The notes below the pieces were generated by a model. It saw only the letters and a program-made list of their open reading frames with translations. It did no database searches and was not told the origin of the DNA. Both the position numbers and the translations under genes were made by a program. From a virus, in IMG/VR virus record IMGVR_UViG_3300029199_000006, positions 1-55,329 of that record: DNA of 55,329 nt. The stretch is one strand, 5' to 3'. This document shows, piece after piece, positions 24,305 to 32,210 of the stretch (the first letter of the stretch is position 1; each line of letters begins with the position of its first letter).

Positions 24305-25095
24305 TTCCCCCTTTTCGCTTCAAGCGCGGCAACGGCAGTGCTGTACTGGCTGGCCGGAATGTCCGCGATAAACTTCACCTTCATGTAGGTCAAAAACTTT
24401 GGCAGATCGGCACCCACATCGTCGGCAAGAGCCCCCAAATCTGCAGCCTGGGAATCGGTGATCGTAGGCTCTCTTGTCGTGTCGGCGGTCGCGACTCTCT
24501 GCTCTACATACTCCGCCGGCAAATCTTCAATATCCTGATCGAACACGTCCGAGGCTCCGGTCGCAGTCAGGGTCAGGTCGATCTGCGCCCGTTTTTTTGC
24601 CATCTTCAAAACCGTGTTGGCTAAATCGGCGGGCTCCGTCCTGACCTGCTTGATTTTTGACATTTCCTTTTTTCTGGTTCTGTCGTTCCACTTCGACCCG
24701 TACTTGAGCCGGCGCCTGTTTTCTGGCGTATCGTCAAACTCTTCATCGCAGACAGCGCCCCGCCACTTGTACTTCTCTTCATTGGTGGAACACTCCCCTA
24801 AGCCGCAGCCCACAACCGTCCCGTCAGGCAGCACACCTTTAGCCAGTACCCGATAACGGATTTCGTCGCCGGTAGAAAGGTCTTGAATCTCCGGCATGAT
24901 GGCAATGCGAAAGGTGGATAAAATCGCTTCGCTGCCGGGCTTATAAAGAGAGGGCTTTTTCGTCCCTGGGATAATCCCGTAATGAACGTCTTTCTTCATC
25001 ACGGCAGCCATGACCCGCTGGATTAGTGCCTTGTTCGCTCCCACTTCCTGGGCGGTCAACGGCTTGTTGTCGAGAACGGTCAAAGAGTTACTCAT
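24301..25095 (-). CDS. Single-strand annealing-type recombination protein, 264 aa
   Basis: The pattern MKKDVHYGIIPGTKKPSLYKPGSE is common in phage proteins partnered with YqaJ exonucleases. A KKRAQIDLTLTATGASDVF segment follows near residue 190. It probably anneals complementary DNA strands (RecT/Erf/Sak class; exact family not settled). It is coupled by overlap with both neighbours. Confidence 0.65.
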   Translation of the reverse strand: MSNSLTVLDNKPLTAQEVGANKALIQRVMAAVMKKDVHYGIIPGTKKPSLYKPGSEAILSTFRIAIMPEIQDLSTGDEIRYRVLAKGVLPDGTVVGCGLGECSTNEEKYKWRGAVCDEEFDDTPENRRRLKYGSKWNDRTRKKEMSKIKQVRTEPADLANTVLKMAKKRAQIDLTLTATGASDVFDQDIEDLPAEYVEQRVATADTTREPTITDSQAADLGALADDVGADLPKFLTYMKVKFIADIPASQYSTAVAALEAKRGK

Positions 25096-26270
25096 TGTTC
25101 CCCCTCGGCCAATTTCTCGGCCTGTTCGTTGGCGAAGGTTACGAGGGCGCGGATCTTCGCCTTGATTTTATCGGCGGCGTTCAGCCCCTCTTTGCTGTTC
25201 AGGGAAGGCACTTGTAGAGCGGCCACGGTTCCCGCAAAGGCCAGGATCTTTTCCTTGTCCGGGCGCAGACTGGCTTCATATTCCGCCCTGATTCGTTCGG
25301 CCTCTGCTCTTTCGGCTTCCTCGCGGGCTTCGCGCTCCAGCTTCTCTTTGGCTTCAATCTCGGCCTGTAGGCGGGATTCTTCGGCGCGAATCTTGGCCAG
25401 GCGTTCGGCTTCAATCCGGTTTTTTTCTGCGGCCATAGCTTCCTGCTCGCGGCGGATGGCTTCGCGCTCGGCTTCCAGCTTCTCCTGCTCGGCCCGCATG
25501 GCTGCTTCAATCTCAGCCTTCCTTTGATCGCGTTCTTCCTGCTCCTTGCGCAAAAGCTCTAGCCGCGCCCGCTCTTCGGCTTCCGCCTTCTCTCTGGCAA
25601 GGCGCTGTTCTTCTTCAAACCTTTTCCGTTCTTCGGCTAATCTCTCGGCCTCGATCCGCTGATTCTCGGCGGCTTCCTCAGCCTGAACTTTGTCCGCCAG
25701 CAAAATTGCTGTCCTGTCGCAAAACTCGGCCTGCCTGCGTTGGGCTTCTTCGGTGAACTCGGCAAACCCGTCCGCTTCGGTTACGTCGGTTTCGCTTTCC
25801 AGCCGGGCCTTCACGCCTGTTGAGGGGAGAGAGTGCAGAGCTAAAATCTCCGAATCTCCATACCGCGCCTCAATTCTCCCCCTGATCGCATCAACCCTCG
25901 CCCTCTCTGCCGCCTCCGCCTCTGCAATCTCCCGCAATTTGGCTTGCCGCAGTTCTTCCTTGCGGGCCTCTTCGGCCTTTATCAGTTCGTCAAGCCGGGT
26001 TTCTGTTTTGGCCAACTCTGCGGCAATCCGTTTTGCTTCTGCGTCCACTTTGCGGCCAAACTCCAGCGCGTCGGCTTTCAGCTCCTTCCTCTTGTGTTCG
26101 ACTTCAACCCTCAGTTTCCGATGCTCCCGCCGTCCGGCCACCGCCATTTGCATCGAAGCGGTATCCTTGATGGCCGTAAGGTCGGCATACTTGTTGGCAA
26201 GCTCCTGGATTTTCTGATCGGTTATGCCGTACTCCTTCGGCAAATTCACTTCTCTGACTATTAATTCCAT
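25092..26270 (-). CDS. Long coiled-coil protein, 392 aa (recombination-operon)
   Basis: Residues about 90-350 are almost entirely charged heptads (Glu, Lys, Arg and Ala), forming a long coiled coil. The N-terminus resembles DUF1351-type proteins that precede annealing proteins in phage operons. It may organise recombination complexes. The length of the helix makes structural domains hard to place. Confidence 0.65.
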   Translation of the reverse strand: MELIVREVNLPKEYGITDQKIQELANKYADLTAIKDTASMQMAVAGRREHRKLRVEVEHKRKELKADALEFGRKVDAEAKRIAAELAKTETRLDELIKAEEARKEELRQAKLREIAEAEAAERARVDAIRGRIEARYGDSEILALHSLPSTGVKARLESETDVTEADGFAEFTEEAQRRQAEFCDRTAILLADKVQAEEAAENQRIEAERLAEERKRFEEEQRLAREKAEAEERARLELLRKEQEERDQRKAEIEAAMRAEQEKLEAEREAIRREQEAMAAEKNRIEAERLAKIRAEESRLQAEIEAKEKLEREAREEAERAEAERIRAEYEASLRPDKEKILAFAGTVAALQVPSLNSKEGLNAADKIKAKIRALVTFANEQAEKLAEGEQ

Positions 26271-26310
26271 TCCCCCTGCTCCTTTCTACGAAACCCCTCA
26301 GTTATGGGCG

Positions 26311-26544
26311 CTACCAGTAAAAGCGGCGCCCGGTTAAGTGTTGATGTTGGTACTGCATGGCTTCCAGCTTGGCCGTGGTGTCCCGAATTTCCAGCCGCAG
26401 CCGGTCAACAGGATCTTCATATAACGCCGCCCCGATCTGCCGCGCCCCTAGTTCCTCCATAAGGCCCTGCAGTTTCTTTTCATCGTTGGCCGCATCCGCG
26501 TCACGCCAGTCCTCGTACAGTTCATCCAGTTCCGTCAGTCCCAT
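26311..26544 (-). CDS. Hypothetical small helical protein, 77 aa
   Basis: It begins MGLTELDELYEDWRDADAAN and is acidic and helical, ending LTGRRFYW. It lies at the start of the early operon between the AlpA-like regulator cluster and the coiled-coil gene. No family recognised. Confidence 0.6.
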   Translation of the reverse strand: MGLTELDELYEDWRDADAANDEKKLQGLMEELGARQIGAALYEDPVDRLRLEIRDTTAKLEAMQYQHQHLTGRRFYW

Positions 26545-26558
26545 CGCAACCCCCTTCC

Positions 26559-26720
26559 TTACGGCGTCCTGGCATAGGTTTGCCTATCAACCTCGATTTG
26601 CTTGTCGATCCCCTGACCCAAGGACACCGCCATCGCCACAAACAGGGCCAGCAGGATAACGGCAGGTGCATACTTCCGGGCCAACTCGCTTAAACATTGT
26701 TTACGCCTTGGCAGCAGCAT
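26559..26720 (-). CDS. Small single-pass membrane protein, 53 aa
   Basis: The basic N-terminus (MLLPRRKQCLSELARKY) is followed by one hydrophobic helix (APAVILLALFVAMAVSLG). The ATG at 26720 has a GGAGG site. It overlaps the AlpA-like gene by 20 nt. Function unknown. Confidence 0.6.
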   Translation of the reverse strand: MLLPRRKQCLSELARKYAPAVILLALFVAMAVSLGQGIDKQIEVDRQTYARTP

Positions 26721-26901
26721 TGGGCACCTCCCTGCTAAGACCGTTGATCCAATCTTCCACCTCAGACTCCACCCACCCTTTGCCCCCGGCAGGAAATTGC
26801 ACCGCCCGAGGAAACGACGGGTCTTGCCGCATCCGCCAGAACGTCGCCGGACTGACTCCGCCCAGCTTCGTCCGCACTTCTTTGTTGCCAATAACTCTCA
26901 T
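26701..26901 (-). CDS. AlpA-family transcriptional regulator/excisionase, 66 aa
   Basis: The core RVIGNKEVRTKLGGVSPATF then FWRMRQDPSFPRAVQF is the AlpA-type winged helix. It is the first gene of the leftward early operon, with a GGAGG site before its ATG. AlpA proteins activate excision or prophage genes, but no intact integrase is found. Operator-like repeats lie just upstream. Confidence 0.8.
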   Translation of the reverse strand: MRVIGNKEVRTKLGGVSPATFWRMRQDPSFPRAVQFPAGGKGWVESEVEDWINGLSREVPNAAAKA

Positions 26902-26940
26902 GCCATCCTCCGTGTTTTGTGCTATAGTTTTACCTTGCAG

Positions 26941-26993
26941 GGTACGGTCAGCCTCGAAACCGTGCTGTACCGTGCTTGCAATTAACTTAACCG
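26941..26993. promoter_or_regulatory. Operator-like repeats upstream of the early operon
   Basis: The sequence ACCGTG occurs three times in direct orientation (ACCGTGCTG, ACCGTGCTT and AACCGTGTT), with an inverted copy (TACGGT) beside them. It lies 40-90 bp upstream of the AlpA-like gene and may be its operator or promoter. No clear -35/-10 pair was found. Confidence 0.35.
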
Positions 26994-27138
26994 TGTTTTG
27001 GTTCAAGGTCAAGTGTTTCTTTGTGATTTATTTTCTTTCAGGCGTTTTCTTTGTGATTCATCGCGGGGAGGCAAAGCGGAGCGAAGCATGGAATTTGAAA
27101 CCAAGGCAGAACAGAGGGAGTACCAGGGGCGGGTAATT

Positions 27139-27187
27139 GAACAAAACAGGAGCGCAATCCCCTGGATTTATCCATGGGGAGGTTCAA
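27139..27187 (+). mobile_element. 49-bp non-autonomous hairpin element (MITE/PATE-like)
   Basis: The plus strand reads GAACAAAACAGGAGCGC, ATCCCC, a TGGATTTATCCA palindrome, then GGGGAGGTTCAA. Both arms are identical to the two ends of the 28.2-29.3 kb TnpB element. It looks as if one hairpin with both outer tips was retained and the tnpB body was lost. It interrupts or abuts the integrase remnant. Confidence 0.7.
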
Positions 27188-27296
27188 CCATGTGCTGCCG
27201 GGGGTAAGGGGGATTTATGTTCGATACAGCTACGACGCGGAAAAGAAGGCGGCTATGCAGGCGTGGGAAAAAAGGTTGCGGGAGATTGTCGAGTAA
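27174..27296 (+). pseudogene. Tyrosine integrase C-terminal remnant
   Basis: The plus frame encodes FNHVLPGVRGIYVRYSYDAE then KKAAMQAWEKRLREIVE and TAA. This is the typical C-terminal tail of phage tyrosine integrases, containing the nucleophile region IYVRY. The rest of the gene is missing upstream, where the hairpin element and unrelated sequence lie. It is the only phage-derived coding trace on the plus strand. Confidence 0.65.
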
Positions 27297-27315
27297 AAAA
27301 AGCGGCCCCTGCCGC
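27295..27315 (-). terminator. Intrinsic terminator of the late operon
   Basis: On the minus strand GCGGC-AGGG-GCCGC is followed by seven Ts. It lies after the last lysis-cassette gene (27360), ending the late transcript. Confidence 0.8.
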
Positions 27316-27359
27316 AAGGGGGGTGCGACAAGGGCCTGGCAACAGGTGGAGCGGACCTG

Positions 27360-27563
27360 CTACCGTAATGTTTCAAACTCTGTCTGACACTCTACGCAGC
27401 GGTGACAGGTCGGGACCGCCCGCCGTCGCGCTTCGGGTATCGGCTCGTCGCACTCGATACACACCGCTGTGCCCGTGCCGCTTCGCTGTTTTCGGCGCCA
27501 GTCGGCCAGGGCATCCGCGTGATAGTTGTCCGTCACTTCTCCCGCTCGATCCAGATCATCCAT
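27360..27563 (-). CDS. DksA/TraR-type C4 zinc-finger protein, 67 aa
   Basis: The pattern CIECDEPIPEARRRAVPTCH then RCVECQ is the C-terminal zinc finger of the DksA/TraR family. TraR-like phage proteins bind the RNA polymerase secondary channel. The short N-terminal helix (MDDLDRAGEVTDNYHADA) matches the size of TraR. The ATG at 27563 was chosen because the longer version adds only five residues. Confidence 0.8.
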   Translation of the reverse strand: MDDLDRAGEVTDNYHADALADWRRKQRSGTGTAVCIECDEPIPEARRRAVPTCHRCVECQTEFETLR

Positions 27564-27587
27564 TCCAAAAGCCTTCACGTCAACGGG

Positions 27588-27773
27588 TCACTGACAGTTT
27601 CGGACCCATGTTTCATTATGCACAATGATCTGCTCCAGCGTCTGCCGGGTTAATTGGTCCTCGGTCTGCATCCAGATCGGACGCACCCACGAACACCCGT
27701 TACCGGCTCCACTTGTCGCGCAACCGCTCAAGGTCAGCAGCAGGCAGGCCATAAGTATTGATTTCAACGTCAT
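27588..27773 (-). CDS. Rz1-like outer-membrane spanin lipoprotein, 61 aa
   Basis: The signal peptide MTLKSILMACLLLTLSGC has a lipobox (LSGC) at Cys18. The mature part is short and contains a WVRPIWMQTEDQL motif typical of spanin Rz1. It overlaps the Rz-like gene in a different frame (27700-27773), as in lambda. Together they fuse inner and outer membranes at lysis. Confidence 0.75.
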   Translation of the reverse strand: MTLKSILMACLLLTLSGCATSGAGNGCSWVRPIWMQTEDQLTRQTLEQIIVHNETWVRNCQ

Positions 27774-27921
27774 CACGCACCTGCCTTGCTTTGTCGGCGC
27801 TCTCCGTTTGTTTCTGCAGCGCGGCGGCTTCGCCTTTGGCCCTGGATAGCCGGGCAATAACAACGACCAGGCCGGCCAGAGCCGCCAGGCCCCCGATACT
27901 GACCCCGAGAGCCCACCACAT
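27700..27921 (-). CDS. Rz-like inner-membrane spanin, 73 aa
   Basis: An N-terminal membrane helix (MWWALGVSIGGLAALAGLVV) is followed by a charged helical periplasmic part (AKGEAAALQKQTESADKARQ). Size is small for Rz, but position and overlap with a lipoprotein gene support the call. Its ATG overlaps the holin-like stop. Confidence 0.65.
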   Translation of the reverse strand: MWWALGVSIGGLAALAGLVVVIARLSRAKGEAAALQKQTESADKARQVRDDVEINTYGLPAADLERLRDKWSR

Positions 27922-28142
27922 CAGTCCTTGGCCTTCTTCTGCTCCCGCACCTTGGAGGTGATCGCCAGAACACCGGCCACCCCGGCCAGCAAAGACGAAC
28001 CGATTTCCACCAGGGCGCTTTGTTCTTCCGGCCCCAACTGATAGCCCAACAGGCCAAGGATGAACGATACCAGCGCCAGAACTGAGGCACCGACGCGGCC
28101 CCATACCAGGGACGCTTTGAATGAATCTGCTGTGTACGCCAT
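27921..28142 (-). CDS. Holin-like membrane protein, 73 aa
   Basis: Two hydrophobic helices (about residues 17-37 and 47-62) flank a short polar turn, with a charged C-terminus VREQKKAKD. The lysis-cassette position, between amidase and spanins, supports holin. The ribosome site is AAGGAG. The TnpB element lies only 25 bp upstream. Confidence 0.7.
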   Translation of the reverse strand: MAYTADSFKASLVWGRVGASVLALVSFILGLLGYQLGPEEQSALVEIGSSLLAGVAGVLAITSKVREQKKAKD

Positions 28143-28166
28143 GATTTACTCCTTTTTGGATGATGT

Positions 28167-29337
28167 TTGAACCTCCCCATGGATAAATCCAGGGGATTCC
28201 GGTTGTGAGTCATCAAGCGACTCTCCGTTCGAGGGTCGCTCCGACCCCAGCAATGAGGGTGTTGATCGCGGCATTTACGTCTCGATCATGGTGCGTTCCA
28301 CACGCTAAACACTCCCATTGCCTTACTGACAGCCCTGCTAGACCTTGTGGCCCGGATAGGCATCCACAACCCGAGCAGGTTCTGGTGGAATTACGACTGG
28401 CAACTTCGAGATACTGCCTACCGCCTGTACGGCACTTGTAGTCGAGCATTGCTCTAAGCTGTCCATGACTAGAACTAGCCACTGACTTGCCAAAACCCGC
28501 ACGGGATAATCCCCGCAGGTTGTCTTTACTAAAGACTATGACGGCGTTTTCTGATACCAGCCGTCTTGATAGTTTATGGTTCCGATCTTTGCGCTGATTC
28601 GCTATCCTCTCGTGTAGTCGAGCTACCTGCTGACGGTTAATTCCCCGCTGCGCCTGACCTAACCGCTGTAAGCTTTTCTGCAGTTCCCGCGGATGGTCTA
28701 TCTTTTCTCCACTGGAAAGGGTCAGCAGATGTTCATATCCAGGATCGATTCCGACCGCCGCATCTCCTGTTTGTGGAATAGCATTAGGCTCTGCATCAAT
28801 GAACAAGCAGAGATACCATCCCGAAGCCTTGCGCACGATCCGTCCACATTTTATCCGCCCTTCGGGCAACTCCTGCTTGTGATAACGGACGGATTTTAGT
28901 CCTGGGAGCTTAATTCTGAAATCCACAGGTCTTCTGATCGGATCAGGGAATGGGATACTGTTGAGCCTGTTTCGCATACCTTTTAACCTTGGCTTCCTGC
29001 GGACCTTCTTGAAACATTGCTTCCAAGACTGATGAGCGAGAGACAGCATACCTTGGATAGTATGGGATGGTATTTCCAAGGTTCCGCTAGTCCCGGCTAG
29101 TAGGTTCTGAAAGTCCTTCGGGGAGTAATACTGACCCCCCTGAGAATCCAATTCGATCTTCCGAATAGCCCAGTTCCAGATAGAAGTGAGCGTTGGCAAC
29201 CACCCCAGCAAGGAGGCTTCTTGCTTCTTCGTTAGTTTTAACTTGAGTTGTCGTTGAATCATGAATTCCTCCTTCCTGTCGGAATTGGTCGCTAGACCCC
29301 ATAGTTAAAACTAGGGGATTGCGCTCCTGTTTTGTTC
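28167..29337 (-). mobile_element. TnpB-only IS200/IS605-type element (1,171 bp)
   Basis: The ends are TTGAACCTCCCC with a CCCC-ATGGATAAATCCA-GGGG hairpin at the low end, and a CCCC-ATAGTTAAAACTA-GGGG hairpin followed by ATTGCGCTCCTG then TTTTGTTC at the high end. A single minus-strand tnpB fills it; there is no tnpA. The element lies inside the lysis cassette, next to the amidase gene. The guide RNA should run from the tnpB 3' end through the low end into 28160-28150. Confidence 0.85.
28213..29262 (-). CDS. tnpB: TnpB-family protein, 349 aa, RuvC-II Glu apparently replaced
   Basis: The RuvC-I Asp is in AVGIDPGYEHLL. The C-terminal zinc finger is CSGCGC...CLACG and RuvC-III is HDRDVNAAINTL. 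The usual IxxEDL/IVLETL motif is replaced by VIVFSKDNLRGL, so the catalytic Glu is not in its usual place. TnpB normally cleaves DNA guided by the element's right-end RNA. This copy may have a rearranged active site, as some TnpB clades do, or be nuclease-dead. Confidence 0.85.
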   Translation of the reverse strand: MIQRQLKLKLTKKQEASLLGWLPTLTSIWNWAIRKIELDSQGGQYYSPKDFQNLLAGTSGTLEIPSHTIQGMLSLAHQSWKQCFKKVRRKPRLKGMRNRLNSIPFPDPIRRPVDFRIKLPGLKSVRYHKQELPEGRIKCGRIVRKASGWYLCLFIDAEPNAIPQTGDAAVGIDPGYEHLLTLSSGEKIDHPRELQKSLQRLGQAQRGINRQQVARLHERIANQRKDRNHKLSRRLVSENAVIVFSKDNLRGLSRAGFGKSVASSSHGQLRAMLDYKCRTGGRQYLEVASRNSTRTCSGCGCLSGPQGLAGLSVRQWECLACGTHHDRDVNAAINTLIAGVGATLERRVA

Positions 29338-29466
29338 TGGGGGCAGACGGTCTGTCGGCCAGCCGGGGCAATCGGTCTTGACGCATAATCTCACGTTGCC
29401 GGCAGCCGGGCAGGTTTTGGTTGCGTTACGGCTGTTACCGCAGCGGCCCCACTTATCGGGACTCAT
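29311..29466 (-). pseudogene. Small Cys-rich gene truncated by the TnpB element, 51 aa as it stands
   Basis: The ATG overlaps the amidase end. The sequence MSPDKWGRCGNSRNATKTCP ... NVRLCVKTDCPGWPTDR runs into the element end (EQNRSAIP) and stops inside it. The original C-terminus is lost. The repeated Cys pattern suggests a small disulfide or zinc protein. Function unknown. Confidence 0.55.
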
Positions 29467-30019
29467 TGCGGCCCCACAGCAACAGCGCATCGGCAATCGC
29501 CAGCGCCATCCGGTTCTGGTTCCACTCATCAGACAGCCAGCGGGCGTCGTCCGCATTGCTGATAAAACCCATTTCCACCAGCACCGCAGGGCTTTTCGTA
29601 TTGCGAAGCACATAAAACGGGGCTTCCTTGTCAGGATCACCGTCGCTGTAATCAGCCCGGAACAACAGACAAGAGAACGACCGCCGCAGGGCCTGGAAAA
29701 TCTCTGTGGCCAAGGGGTCCGCTGCCGTCTCCCCCGGCGAGGTCCAGACTTCCACGCCACGGGCCGTGATATTGACTGCCGCGTTGCAATGCAGGGAAAT
29801 AAAACAGTCCGGGGCCAGTTGCCGCTCAAGAGCGCAACGTCCCGCCAGGGTCGGGTAAACATCCCCTACCCGTGTCGCAGAAACCGCCACCCCCATGGCC
29901 TGCAGGATGGCGAACAGTTTATTACTCACGGCCAGGGCTATGTCTGCCTCTCGCAATCCGTTGGCGGAAACCGCGCCGGGATCTTTCCCCCCATGTCCGG
30001 GGTCCAGCAAAACTTTCAT
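29453..30019 (-). CDS. N-acetylmuramoyl-L-alanine amidase endolysin, 188 aa
   Basis: The Amidase_3 zinc site begins LLDPGHGGKDPGA, followed by LREADIALAV, SLHCNA and VEMGFISNADDARWL. The family cleaves the lactyl-peptide bond of peptidoglycan. There is no signal peptide, so it depends on the holin. It is the first gene of the lysis group after a TM/coiled-coil gene. Confidence 0.9.
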   Translation of the reverse strand: MKVLLDPGHGGKDPGAVSANGLREADIALAVSNKLFAILQAMGVAVSATRVGDVYPTLAGRCALERQLAPDCFISLHCNAAVNITARGVEVWTSPGETAADPLATEIFQALRRSFSCLLFRADYSDGDPDKEAPFYVLRNTKSPAVLVEMGFISNADDARWLSDEWNQNRMALAIADALLLWGRNESR

Positions 30020-30031
30020 AGAAACCTCTCG

Positions 30032-30355
30032 CTATCGGTAAATCTTTGGGTATTCGTTGGGCTTTCGCTTGGTGTAGCCGTGGTTCTGTTCATGCTGAGC
30101 TTCCAGCCATGAGATTCGGCTTTCCGCGCCCCGCACCCACATGAACACCTCGTTGGCCGTGTCTTTCAGTGACTTCTTTAGGTCCTCAAGGGCTTCGGTC
30201 AATACCGATACCACCTGGCTTGTGGCCTTTTGTTCAGCCGCTTGCTTCGCACGGTACAGCCAGGACACCAAGCCCGCCATGGCGACAATCAAGGACACCA
30301 GCAGGCCGATCAACGCCCACGCAACCCCTGGGTTCTCTGCGATGAAGTTTTCCAT
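30032..30355 (-). CDS. TM plus coiled-coil protein of the lysis region, 107 aa
   Basis: An N-terminal membrane helix (MENFIAENPGVAWALIGLL then VSLIVAMAGLV) is followed by a coiled coil and a basic C-terminus (YTKRKPNEYPKIYR). It may be a holin/antiholin-like or spanin-like protein. The ATG at 30355 has a GAGAGG site. An intrinsic terminator is directly upstream. Confidence 0.6.
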   Translation of the reverse strand: MENFIAENPGVAWALIGLLVSLIVAMAGLVSWLYRAKQAAEQKATSQVVSVLTEALEDLKKSLKDTANEVFMWVRGAESRISWLEAQHEQNHGYTKRKPNEYPKIYR

Positions 30356-30373
30356 GCGCCTCTCTTCAAAAAC

Positions 30374-30413
30374 GAAAAAAGCCCGGCGCGAATCGTTAAG
30401 ATTCAGGCCGGGC
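30374..30413 (-). terminator. Intrinsic terminator upstream of the lysis operon
   Basis: The minus-strand stem (GCCCGGC...GCCGGGC, extended by GAATC/GATTC) is followed by TTTTTTCG. It ends about 18 nt before the ATG at 30355. Confidence 0.8.
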
Positions 30414-30553
30414 CTCTGGCTCACCGCAAGGGGCCATTGGGTTCCGAAGGTTATTAGTTGCTGTTATCTTGGCACGTTATGCGCTGTAGATCAAGTCCTT
30501 TGATGGGCTTTTGACATCCTCCCCGGCCTGAAGGCCGGAGATTCCTACGACGC

Positions 30554-31774
30554 TCAGGCGCAGCTCAATGCCGCGCCTGAGCCGTTTCGGCGAGTTCCTG
30601 CTGCTGGCGGTATTGCTGCACCGCTCACTTCACAGGCGAACCGGGCGTGTCCCGCCCTTAGAACATTGATCGCGCCGACCAGATCGGCGTTTTCCTCGAA
30701 GCCGCACTCGACGCACGCAAACTGCGCCTGCGTCTTGCGGTTGTCCGCGCTGACGTGCCCGCAGCACGGGCACGTCTGGCTGGTGTAATGCGGTGGCACA
30801 GCAACGAGCCAACCGCCGTTCCACGCCAGCTTGTAATCAAGTTGGCGGCGAAACTCGAACCAGCCTTGGTCGAGGATGGATTTGTTCAGGCCGGATTTGG
30901 CCCGAACGTTTTTCCCAGGCGCTTCGGTTGTGCCTGCCGCCGACTTGGACATATTCCGAACCTGCAAGTCCTCGATACACACCATCGCGTGGTTTTGGCT
31001 GATCGCGGTCGAGGTCTTGTGCAGGTAGTCGCGGCGGGCATTGCCGATGCGGGAATGGATACGCTGGACTCGGGCCTTGGCCTTCTTCCAGTTGTTGCTG
31101 AACTTCACCTTGCGGCTCATCGCCTGCTGCGCCTTGCGCAAGGCAGACTCATGCCGCTTGAAGCTGTTGAGCGGCGCATAGACGGTGCCGTCCGAGAGCG
31201 TGGCGAAGCGGGTCACGCCCATGTCGATACCGACGGCATCGCCTTGCGGTACGGGTTGCTCGACCTCGCGTTCCGTCTGGATCGACACGAACCACTTGCC
31301 GCACGACTGGCTCACGGTGACGTTCTTCACCGCTCCGAGTACGTCCCGGCTGCGGCGATAACGCAGCCAGCCCAGCTTGGGCAGGAAGATTCGGCTGTTG
31401 GACTGGTCGAGCTTGATCTGCTTCGGGTCGGGGTAGCGGAAGCTGTCGCGCTGACCCTTCTTCTTGAAGCGCGGGAAGTCGGCCCGCTTGGCAAAGAAGT
31501 TGGCGTAGGCCCGCTCCAAATCCTTGAGCGTCTGTTGCAAGGGATGCGTTGGTGCATCCTTGAGCCACGGCGTTTCCGGGCCATTGCGCCACTCGGTGAG
31601 CAGCTTGCACAGTCCCGCATAACCAAGCTTCTTCTCGCCGCGCTCGTAGCGTTCCTTCTGCAACGCCAGCGCCTTGTTGAACACGAACCGGCACGATCCA
31701 GCGAAGCGGCGCATCTGCCGCTCCTGCTGGCCGTCTGGGCGTAGCTCAAACTTGAAGGCTTGAAGTCGTTGCAT
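30554..31774 (-). CDS. tnpB: TnpB RNA-guided nuclease of IS605 type, 406 aa
   Basis: Catalytic residues appear intact: RuvC-I Asp in AVGIDMGVTRFATL, RuvC-II Glu in MVCIEDLQVRNM, and RuvC-III Asp in NADLVGAINVL. A zinc finger CPCCGHVS...CVECGFEE is present. Divergent from tnpA, whose ATG is 22 nt away. It is probably an active guide-RNA-directed nuclease that helps the element persist. Confidence 0.92.
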   Translation of the reverse strand: MQRLQAFKFELRPDGQQERQMRRFAGSCRFVFNKALALQKERYERGEKKLGYAGLCKLLTEWRNGPETPWLKDAPTHPLQQTLKDLERAYANFFAKRADFPRFKKKGQRDSFRYPDPKQIKLDQSNSRIFLPKLGWLRYRRSRDVLGAVKNVTVSQSCGKWFVSIQTEREVEQPVPQGDAVGIDMGVTRFATLSDGTVYAPLNSFKRHESALRKAQQAMSRKVKFSNNWKKAKARVQRIHSRIGNARRDYLHKTSTAISQNHAMVCIEDLQVRNMSKSAAGTTEAPGKNVRAKSGLNKSILDQGWFEFRRQLDYKLAWNGGWLVAVPPHYTSQTCPCCGHVSADNRKTQAQFACVECGFEENADLVGAINVLRAGHARFACEVSGAAIPPAAGTRRNGSGAALSCA

Positions 31775-31796
31775 GGATCAATGATACTCTTGGTCT

Positions 31797-32210
31797 ATGA
31801 GCGATGACAACGATATTCGACATGGACGGCACTGTGTTTTCAAGATGCACGTTCACTTGGTCTTTGTGGCGAAGTATCGCCGCGCAGTGTTTGATGGCGA
31901 CGCCATCGACCGCTTGCGCTTGATCTTCGCCAAGATCTGCGCCGACTTCGAGGCGCGGCTGATCGAGATGGACGGCGAGGACGATCATGTTCATCTGCTG
32001 GTCGAATACCCGCCGAAGGTGGCGGTGTCGAATCTCGTGAACAGCCTCAAGGGCGTGTCCAGCCGCTTGCTTCGGAAGGAGCGGCCCGACATTCAGAAAC
32101 GCTACTGGCGCGGCGTCCTGTGGTCGCCGTCATACTTTGCGTCGAGTTGCGGCGGCGCTCCAATCTCCATCGTGCGCCATTACATCGAACAACAGCAGAC
32201 GCCACACTGA
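31797..32210 (+). CDS. tnpA: Y1-type IS200/IS605 transposase TnpA, 137 aa
   Basis: The HUH motif appears in DDHVHLLVEYPP and the catalytic Tyr in IVRHYIEQQ. This is the normal length for TnpA, which moves single-stranded DNA circles. It is one of the few plus-strand genes in the window. Confidence 0.92.
   Translation: MSDDNDIRHGRHCVFKMHVHLVFVAKYRRAVFDGDAIDRLRLIFAKICADFEARLIEMDGEDDHVHLLVEYPPKVAVSNLVNSLKGVSSRLLRKERPDIQKRYWRGVLWSPSYFASSCGGAPISIVRHYIEQQQTPH

Larger units (their letters stand above)
26902..27359. other. 458-bp control and scar region without an intact gene
   Basis: This stretch separates the late operon end (27360) from the early operon start (26901). It contains, from low to high coordinate, operator-like repeats, a 49-bp non-autonomous hairpin element, an integrase remnant and the late terminator. 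No full gene is seen. Confidence 0.6.
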
